DNA of 64,000 nt from Elephas maximus indicus (lineage: Eukaryota > Chordata > Mammalia > Proboscidea > Elephantidae). The DNA lies in NCBI RefSeq assembly GCF_024166365.1, contig NC_064819.1, positions 110,838,293 through 110,902,292 of the forward strand. Reading direction: 5' to 3'. This document shows positions 57,701-64,000 of the stretch, one piece after another. Numbering within the stretch: the stretch's first letter is position 1; each line of letters opens with the position of its first letter. Both the position numbers and the translations under genes were made by a program. The notes under the pieces are model-generated. The model had not been told where the DNA came from and made no database searches. It was given only the letters and a program-made list of their open reading frames with translations.

Positions 57701-60700
57701 CCTGGGTGGGTTTGAACTGCCAACATTTAGGTTAGCCATTGATCACAAACCGCTTGCACTGCTCAGGGACTACCCCTACAAAAGGTTATGATAAAAGACA
57801 GAAGAGCAGATCTGAGTCATGCTCTACCACTTACTATGTGAACTTGAGGATGGTAAAAATCTTTTTAACTTGTTTACCTATCTTTAAAGGATCCCTGGTG
57901 ATGCAATGGTTAAGCTCTAGGCTGCTAAACAAAAGGTCAGTGTTTCCAACCCATAGCCTCTCCGTAAAGATTTGTTCTTAGTTGTGGTCGAGTTAGTTCT
58001 GACTCATAACAACCCTATGTACAACAGAACTAAACACTGCCCAGTCCTACTCTATCCTCACAAACATTGTTGTGCTTGAGCCCATTGTTGCAGCCCCTAT
58101 GTCAATCCATCTCCTTGTGGGTCTTCCTCTTTTTCGATGACCCTCTACTTTACCAAGCATGTTGCCCTTCTCCCGAGACTGGTCCTTCCTGATAACAGGT
58201 CCAAAGTAGGTGAGACAAAGCCTTGCCATCCTTGCTTCTAAGAAGCATTGTGGCTGTACTTCTTCCAAGACAGATTTGTCCCGTCTTTGGGCAGTCCATG
58301 GTATATTCAATATCCTTTCCCAGTACCATAATTTAAAGGCATCAATTCTTCTTTGGTCTTCCTTATTCATGTCCAGCTTTCACATACGTACGAAGTGACT
58401 GAAAATACCACAGCTTGAGTCAGCCACAGCTTAGTCCTAAAGGTGACATCTTTGCTTTCCAACACTTTAAAAGGTCTTTTGCAGCTGATTTGCCCAATGC
58501 AATATGTCATTTGATTCCTTGACTGCTGCTTTCATGGATGTTGATTGTGGATCCAAGTAAAATGAAATCCTTGACAATTTCAATCTTTTCTTCATTTATC
58601 AAGATGTTGCTTATTGGTCCAGTTGTGAGGAACTTTGTTTTCCTTATGTTGAGGTGCAATCTCAACAGTAGGCTGTAGTCTTTGATCTTCATCAGTAAGT
58701 GCTTCAAGTCTTCTTCACTTTCAGTAAGCGAAGTTGTGTCATTTGCATGTCACAGGTTGTTAATGAGTCTTTGTCCAATTCTGATGCCTTGTTCTTTGTC
58801 ATATAGTCCAGATTCTCAGATAATTTGCTCAGCATACAGATTGATTAAGTATAGTGAAAAGACACAACCCTGAAGCGCACCTTTCCTGACTTTATTTACA
58901 CCATGTGGTATCTCCTTGTTCTGTTCTAACAACTGCCTCTTGATCTATGTACAGGTTCCTCATGAACACAATTAAGTGTTCTGGAACTCCCATTCCTTGC
59001 AATCTTATCCATAATTTGTTATATTCCATACAGTAGAATGCCTTTGCATAGTCAATAAAACACAGGTAAGCATCTTTCTGATAGTCTCTGCTTTCAGCCA
59101 AGATCCATCTAACATCAGCAATGATCCCTCATTCCACATCCTCTTCTGAATCCAGCTTGAATTTCTGGTGGCTCTCTATCGATGTACTGCTGCAACTGCT
59201 TTTGAATGATCTTCAGCATAATTTTACTTGTGTTTAATATTAATGATATTGTTCAATAATTTCTGCATTTGGTTGGATCATTTTCTTTGGAATGAGCACA
59301 AATATGGATCTTTTCAAGTCAGTTGGCCAGGTAACTGTCTTCCAAATTTCTTGGCATAGATGAGTGATCACCTTCAGCATTTTATCCATTTGTTGAAACA
59401 TCTAAATAAGTATTACATCAATTCCTGGAGCCTTGTTTTTTGCCAATGCCTTCAATATGCCCTGGACTTCTTCCTTCAGTACCATCAGTTCTTGATCATA
59501 TGCAACCTCCTGAAATGGTTGAACATCGACCAACTCATTTTGGTAGAGTGAGTCTGTGTATTCCATCTTCTTTTGATGCTCCTGTGTCATTTAATATTTT
59601 CCCTGTAGTATCCTTCAATATTGCAAACCGAAGCTTGGATTTTTCCTTCAGTTCAGCTTGAGAAATGCCGAGAGTTTTCTTCCCTTTTGGTTTTCTAACT
59701 CTAGGCCTTTGCACATTTCATTATAAAACTTTACTCTGTCTTCTTGGGCCGCCCTTTGAATCTCCTGTTCAGCTTTTTTACTTTATCATTTCTTCCATTT
59801 GCTTTCGCTACTCTATATTCAAGAGCAAATTTCAGCGTCTCGTCTCATATCCATTTTGGTCTTTTCTTTCTTTCCTGTCTTTTTAATGACCTTTTGCTTT
59901 GTTCATGTACGATGTCCTTGATGCCATCCCACAACTCGTCTGGTCTTGGGTCATTAGCGTTCAATGCGTCAAATCTATTCTTGAGATTGTCTCTAAATTC
60001 AGGTGGGATATACTCAAAGTAATATCTTGGCCCTTGTGGACTGGCTGTAATTTTCTTCAGCTTCAACTTGCATATGAGCAACTGATGGTCTATTCCTCAG
60101 TTGGCCCCTGGCCTTGTTCTGACAGATATTGAGTTTCTCCCTCATCTCCTTCCACAGATGTAGTCGATTTCATTCCTATGTGTTCCATCTGTTGAGATCC
60201 ATGTGTGTAGTCACCGTTTATGTTATTGAAAAAAAGGTATTTGCAATGAAGAAGTGGTAGGTCAAAATTCTATCATGCGATCTCCAGCATGATTTCTATC
60301 AAAAAGGCCATGTTTTCCAACTACAGATCCTTCTTTGTTTCCAACTTTCTCATTTATTAAAATCACCAGTAATTATCAATGAATCTTCATTGTATGTCTG
60401 ATCAATTTCAGTCTGCAGAAGCTGGTAAAAATCTTCAACTTCTTCATCTTTGCTTGGTGCATAAATTTGAATAATAGTCATATTAACAGGTCTTCCTAGG
60501 TGTATGGATATTATCCTATCATTGACAGCATTTTACTCCAGGATAGATGTCATTCCTCCTCAATTTGTCATTCTCTGCATAGTAGACTATATGATTATCT
60601 GATTCAAAATGGCCAATCTCAGTCCATTTCGGCTAAGGCCTATGATATTGATCTTTATGCCTTCCATTTCATTTTTAATGCTGTCCAATTTTCCTAGATT

Positions 60701-63087
60701 CATACTTTATACATTCCACAATTAATGGATGTTTGTAGCCATTTCTTCTCATTCTGAGTTGTGCCACATCAGCAAATGAAGGTCCCACAAGCTTGAGTCT
60801 ATCCCTTCGTTAAGGTAAATTCTACTTTGAGGAGGTAGCTCATGCCCTGTTGTTTGAGTGCCTTCCAACCTGAGAGGCTCATCTTCTGGCACTATATCAG
60901 ACTATGTCCCACTGCTATTCATAAGGTTTTCACTGGCTAATTTTTTCAGTAGACTGCCAGGTCCTTCCTAGTTTGTCTTAGTCTGGAAGCTCTGCTGAAA
61001 CCTGTCTACCACGGGTGATCATAATGGTATTTGTCATACAGGTAGCATAGCTTCCAGCATCACAGCAACGTGCAAGTCACCACAGTATGACAAACTAATA
61101 GATGAGTCATGGCCATAAAGATTACACCCTAGGAAACCCTATGGGGCAGTTCAACTCTGTCATACAGGGTTGTTATGTGTTGGAATTGACTTGATGACAC
61201 ACAACAAGAACAGCAATAACCTATCTTTAAAATGAAGAGAATTAATGCCTTGGTGACAAAGCTGATATGAAGATTTGAGGAGGGGTTTATAAAAAGTTGG
61301 AAGTATTTGTATTACTTATCCTATTTATAAAAAAAAAAAAAAAGTTGCCATTGAGTCGATTTCGACTCATGGCTACCCCATGTGTCTCAGAATAGAACTG
61401 TGCACCATGGGGTTTTCAATGGCTGTGATCCATCAGAAGTGATCACCAGGCCTTTCTTCTGAGGTGCCTTTGGGTGGATTTGGACCATCAACCTTTTGGT
61501 TAGTAGTTTAGCAATTTGTGCCACCCATGGACTCACCTCATTCATAGCTAAGTGAAATAAATCTTAGGTTGAACAGAAGTCTTCTGATGTCTGGTTCATA
61601 GTTACTTCTCCTTCCTGTATTCTGCTATATGTAGCAGAAGATACTTCCCATACTCTCCTTCATACAAAGAAAGTTCTAACCAAGTAGGCTATAGAAGGCT
61701 TTAGGGCTTCCGTGAAATCACTGCAATTGTATGCAACTTTTGTATGTATCTTCCCTCTCAATTTTTCTGAGACGGGAGGCTGTAGCTTTCATCACAGTAC
61801 ATGACTCAAAATGGCTAAAACCTACAATGTATTGTTGTTGTTGCTGTTGAACCGATTCTGACTCATGGCAGCCCCATGTGTGCAGAGTAGGACTGCTCCA
61901 TAGGGTTTTCAAGGCTGTGGCCTTTTGGAAGCAAATCACCAGGTCTGTCTTCCGAGGCACCTCTAGTTGGATTCAAACCGCCAACTTCTCACTAGTAGTT
62001 GAGCACCTAACCATCTGTGCCACCCAGACAGCATCAATTTCAATATTTTAAGAAAACGGAACTAATTAAACTCTGGGAAAAAGAGTCTCTTTTCAGTCTA
62101 AGGATTGAATCCTGGTATATTACCATGACACAGGCATGCATGCTTTAAAGACACAGAGATAAAAAAAAATCCCCATTCACTTACTCTCACTGTACAATCT
62201 ATACGAGAAAAGGGAAAATGCACATCTTGCCTCAGTTCACCATTCAGGTCAGATTTACCTTCTTTTGGCAAGATGGCTGCTACTGGAGATTGGTCAATGA
62301 GGATATAGTGGTCTTTATCCAGATACTGGTCAAGTTCTATTATCCTGTTCTCAGAACACTGTGTCATTCCATGATCGCTTGTGATGATTAGGTTCAGGGT
62401 GTTCCACAAGTTTGCCTTTTTTAACATTTTTATGAGATAGCCTAGCTTGTTGTCAATATCTGAAATGACTGGCCCCATGAGTGGACTATCAGGCCCCAAA
62501 TGGTGGCCCATGTCATCTGGGTCCTCCCAATACAGAAGACCAAGATTAATAGGCTCTTTTGATGTAAACCATTCAATAATTTTGTCAACTCTATCTTCAA
62601 ATGAAACAGACTCATTGTAAGGCATGTAGTGAGTGGGAAAGCTCTTGTGTATTTTTACATCTGTTCCAGGCCACATTGCCGCACCACTAGTATGTCCTGC
62701 CCTTTGATTTGTGATCCATATTGGTGTTGCTTCTTCCCAAAACTCAGAATCATAAATATTCATGTGATCCAAGGAGAAAGACTTGTTCAGGATAGGATCA
62801 AACATGTCATTTGAAACAATCCCATGACTCTCTGCAAAGAGGCCAGTTACCAAAGTATAAAAATTAGGGTACGTCTTTGTAATAAAAATATTAGTAACTT
62901 GCTTCACATGAACACCGTATTTCATAACATAGTGAAAATGGGGTGTTGGAACTTTATATAAGTAATCCCAACGGAATCCATCGAATGAAACTAGCAGAAC
63001 CTTTTGCTGGTCTGGGTGTAGGGAAAGTGTAGTTGCAAATGTTAATGTAGCAAGTATGAAGGATGCCCAGAGAAGTTTTGAAGTCAT
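54335..63087 (-). CDS. ENPP5: ENPP5, ectonucleotide pyrophosphatase/phosphodiesterase 5
   Basis: Spliced CDS on the minus strand: 63087-62259, 56269-56093, 54762-54335 (1434 nt with stop, 477 aa, the usual mammalian length). A type I membrane member of the NPP family. Its substrates are less settled than those of ENPP4; orthologues are reported to act on NAD+. Signal peptide ~1-22; metal ligands and nucleophile D36, T72, D191, H195, D238, H239, H339 all present; transmembrane segment ~433-452; 25-residue tail ending QPLLHA. The start is ATG at 63087 (MTSK); the TTG two codons upstream is not used. Odd: residue 76, His in the KT-Y/F-PNHY motif of ENPP4 here and of relatives, is Phe (codon at 62860-62862). 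Introns are both phase 1, as in ENPP4. The first exon and promoter are outside the window. Confidence 0.95.
54763..56092 (-). other. ENPP5: ENPP5 intron between second and third coding exons
   Basis: 1.33 kb, GTGAGT...TAG. A weak MIR-like stretch lies around 55085-55150 ('gcgaacacttattggatacc'). Otherwise nothing recognised. Confidence 0.7.
56093..56269 (-). CDS. ENPP5: ENPP5 second coding exon
   Basis: 177 nt. Starts GTAAATTTGATGAAG after 'cttctctttag' and ends CTGC before GTGAGT, phase 1 at both ends. Encodes KFDEVYEA... to ...NKSDDFL with [16 protein letters not shown]. Confidence 0.95.
56746..56756. repeat. Poly-G tract
   Basis: Uninterrupted G11 in the ENPP5 intron, adjacent to a SINE insertion. 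Confidence 0.85.
56765..56918 (+). repeat. AfroSINE, short form
   Basis: Sense copy with duplication gttagga (56758-56764 and 56919-56925). Confidence 0.88.
56926..57357. other. ENPP5 intron, nothing recognised
   Basis: About 0.43 kb. A local direct repeat of 'ttccattacaatttataatgg'-like words occurs near 57095-57165 (in parts). Confidence 0.35.
57371..57537 (-). repeat. AfroSINE, short form, with 13 bp duplication
   Basis: Antisense copy bounded by catttgagaccta at 57358-57370 and 57538-57550. Confidence 0.92.
57563..57772 (-). repeat. AfroSINE, long form
   Basis: Antisense copy, head end near 'cactgctcagggac'. Confidence 0.8.
57889..57970 (+). repeat. AfroSINE 5' fragment
   Basis: Head only ('atccctggtgatgcaatggttaag' in part), cut where the RTE 3' end begins. 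Confidence 0.7.
57971..61128 (-). mobile_element. RTE/BovB-like LINE, near full length, antisense
   Basis: About 3.15 kb, the most complete RTE here. On the minus strand: 5' segment (61110-60880), endonuclease region (NMTIIQIYAPS near 60450-60485), an 'RPDELWDGIKDIVHEQSKRS' region (59870-59970), RT (CFIDYAKAF near 59030-59065), and the 3' end near 57975. Several stops and frameshifts; no functional ORF. Confidence 0.82.
61129..61215 (+). repeat. AfroSINE long-form 3' fragment
   Basis: 'aggaaaccctatggggcag', 'gggttgttatgtgttggaat' and an 'acacaacaagaacagc' tail, directly beside the RTE 5' end. Confidence 0.65.
61343..61534 (-). repeat. AfroSINE, long form
   Basis: Antisense copy after an A-run (61330-61343). 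Confidence 0.85.
61831..62027 (-). repeat. AfroSINE, long form
   Basis: Antisense copy starting with a (TTG)n tail and ending 'gtgccacccagaca', ~230 bp from the ENPP5 coding exon. Confidence 0.85.
62259..63087 (-). CDS. ENPP5: ENPP5 first coding exon
   Basis: Exon begins at 63122 on the minus strand after 'tttattctacag'. 35 nt of 5' UTR precede ATG. Ends GAAG before GTAAATC, phase 1. Encodes residues 1-276 with D36, T72, D191, H195, D238 and H239. The next exon also begins GTAAAT, so donor and exon start share a six-base word. Reading through the donor stays open for ~53 codons (to 62098). Confidence 0.95.
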
Positions 63088-63122
63088 GTTCAAAGTGCTT
63101 GATCAGTTCAGCATAAAACAAT
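63088..63122 (-). other. ENPP5: ENPP5 5' UTR segment
   Basis: 35 nt between the acceptor and ATG, without an upstream ATG that opens a long competing frame. Confidence 0.75.
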
Positions 63123-64000
63123 CTGTAGAATAAACATATAGAAGTTAATGGCAACAATTCTGCTACATTCACTTTACCCCAGACTGAAAGTGCCAGTGTT
63201 TAGTAATCCCAGTTATATCGTAAATCACAGCCTATAAGAATTATGTTGCAGAACTCCATCTTACACTAGAGACCTGGGGCTATCTGTATAATAAAGCTAA
63301 GAAGTTTAGTTGCATTATAAAACCTTTTTTATGCTTTCCAAGAATTTATCAAAACATTCTCAAAGGAATTATTTAAGTTCCCCAATAGTATTTTAAAACA
63401 ATTTACATACAACTTTTCAGAAACATTTTCAGGTTGACCCAGACTTCTGACTTCTGGTCAGAAACATTTTTATATAGTCAAATAGCTGTAAACACATTTA
63501 GCATTATAGCTAGACCAATTACAGGAATTTAGCAACAAGTATCATTAGCAAATCCAATAATGGTGCTTTTTTCTTTTTTAATACATCTCTATTTTTAAAG
63601 CCAGCCCCTTTATGTTCAGTTCATCATGGCTAGAGATGGACCAATGAGAGGAGAAAACAGATGAACTTGGCTTCTTCAATTGAAATCAAGTTCGTGACAT
63701 TCAAGTATGTTTATGAGATGTAAGGTACATTCATTTATTAATAATCAAAGCATAATCTCTTCTTTAAACTAAACAATTAGTTTATGGACTAAGTATAACA
63801 GAAACATAATTCTGAAATTTGATGTTGACCTTCTTAATGTGAAAATTAGTTAATATTTAATCTTATCAGTGATCTGTGCAGAAAAAGCACTTCTCAGGAT
63901 TAAATCTCTTCGGAGCAAAAAAAAAAAAAGTTTTAATTTGCATATCTTTCCAAAAGCTTTTATTCTACTTGTGAAGTTATTAGCTAATGTGGATAAAGGA
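63123..64000 (-). other. ENPP5: ENPP5 upstream intron (partial)
   Basis: AT-rich sequence without recognised repeats. There is no CpG island before the window edge, so the promoter must lie further right. Confidence 0.55.

Larger units (their letters stand above)
56270..62258 (-). other. ENPP5: ENPP5 intron between first and second coding exons
   Basis: About 6 kb. Holds six SINEs or SINE fragments, a near full-length antisense RTE and a G11 run. No additional exon recognised. The stretch 56270-56745 next to the exon is free of recognised repeats. Confidence 0.75.

Noticed and set aside
63088-63093. Upstream TTG as ENPP5 start
   Set aside because: A non-ATG codon two positions before the ATG that matches the usual MTSK start. 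There is no reason to prefer it.
1-64000. CRISPR array, operon, phage or defence island
   Set aside because: No regularly spaced direct repeats with unique spacers and no prokaryotic gene organisation. Introns, SINEs, LINEs and LTRs show vertebrate DNA.

Overview
This is mammalian nuclear DNA, almost certainly from an afrotherian and probably an elephant. The evidence is the repeat content: many tRNA-derived AfroSINE copies in a short (~155 bp) and a long (~200 bp) form, several RTE/BovB-like LINEs whose 3' end resembles the SINE 3' ends, L1 copies, and MaLR/ERVL-type LTR elements. Two protein-coding genes are present, the paralogues ENPP4 (+ strand) and ENPP5 (- strand). They are convergent, which is their arrangement in other mammals.

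Layout. 1-21.3 kb is intergenic and mostly repeats: an ERVL-like provirus (5.03-14.69 kb) split by a later L1, which itself carries an L1 3' fragment and a solo MaLR LTR; plus MIR, L2, MITE-like elements and SINEs. Two inverted ~0.7 kb arms (3.0-3.7 and 18.8-19.5 kb) match each other well beyond the MIR that both contain. 21.4-22.15 kb is a CpG island with an NRF1-type site and a predicted noncoding exon 1 of ENPP4. 21.7-37.0 kb is ENPP4 intron 1, which holds a MaLR-like provirus with nested insertions and an RTE copy whose middle is replaced by L1. ENPP4 coding exons lie at 37004-37838, 38476-38646 and 41555-41919, followed by a ~3 kb 3' UTR ending near 45.02 kb. 45-52 kb is intergenic and dominated by an MaLR-related segment and an RTE carrying a second RTE and a SINE. 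ENPP5 coding exons on the minus strand are 63087-62259, 56269-56093 and 54762-54335. Its first noncoding exon and promoter lie beyond the right edge. The 6 kb intron between its first two coding exons is full of SINEs plus a near full-length antisense RTE.

Genes together. Both genes encode type I membrane ectonucleotide pyrophosphatase/phosphodiesterases with the seven metal-ligand/nucleophile positions intact. They share intron positions and phases (both phase 1), as expected for paralogues from one duplication. Predicted lengths are 453 aa (456 from the first ATG) for ENPP4 and 477 aa for ENPP5. ENPP4 orthologues cleave Ap3A at the endothelial surface; ENPP5 is less well defined.

No operon, CRISPR array, phage or bacterial system is present. 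The points most worth a second look are the inverted arms, the SINEs that look assembled from RTE ends, the RTE/L1 replacement, and a His-to-Phe change next to the catalytic Thr of ENPP5.
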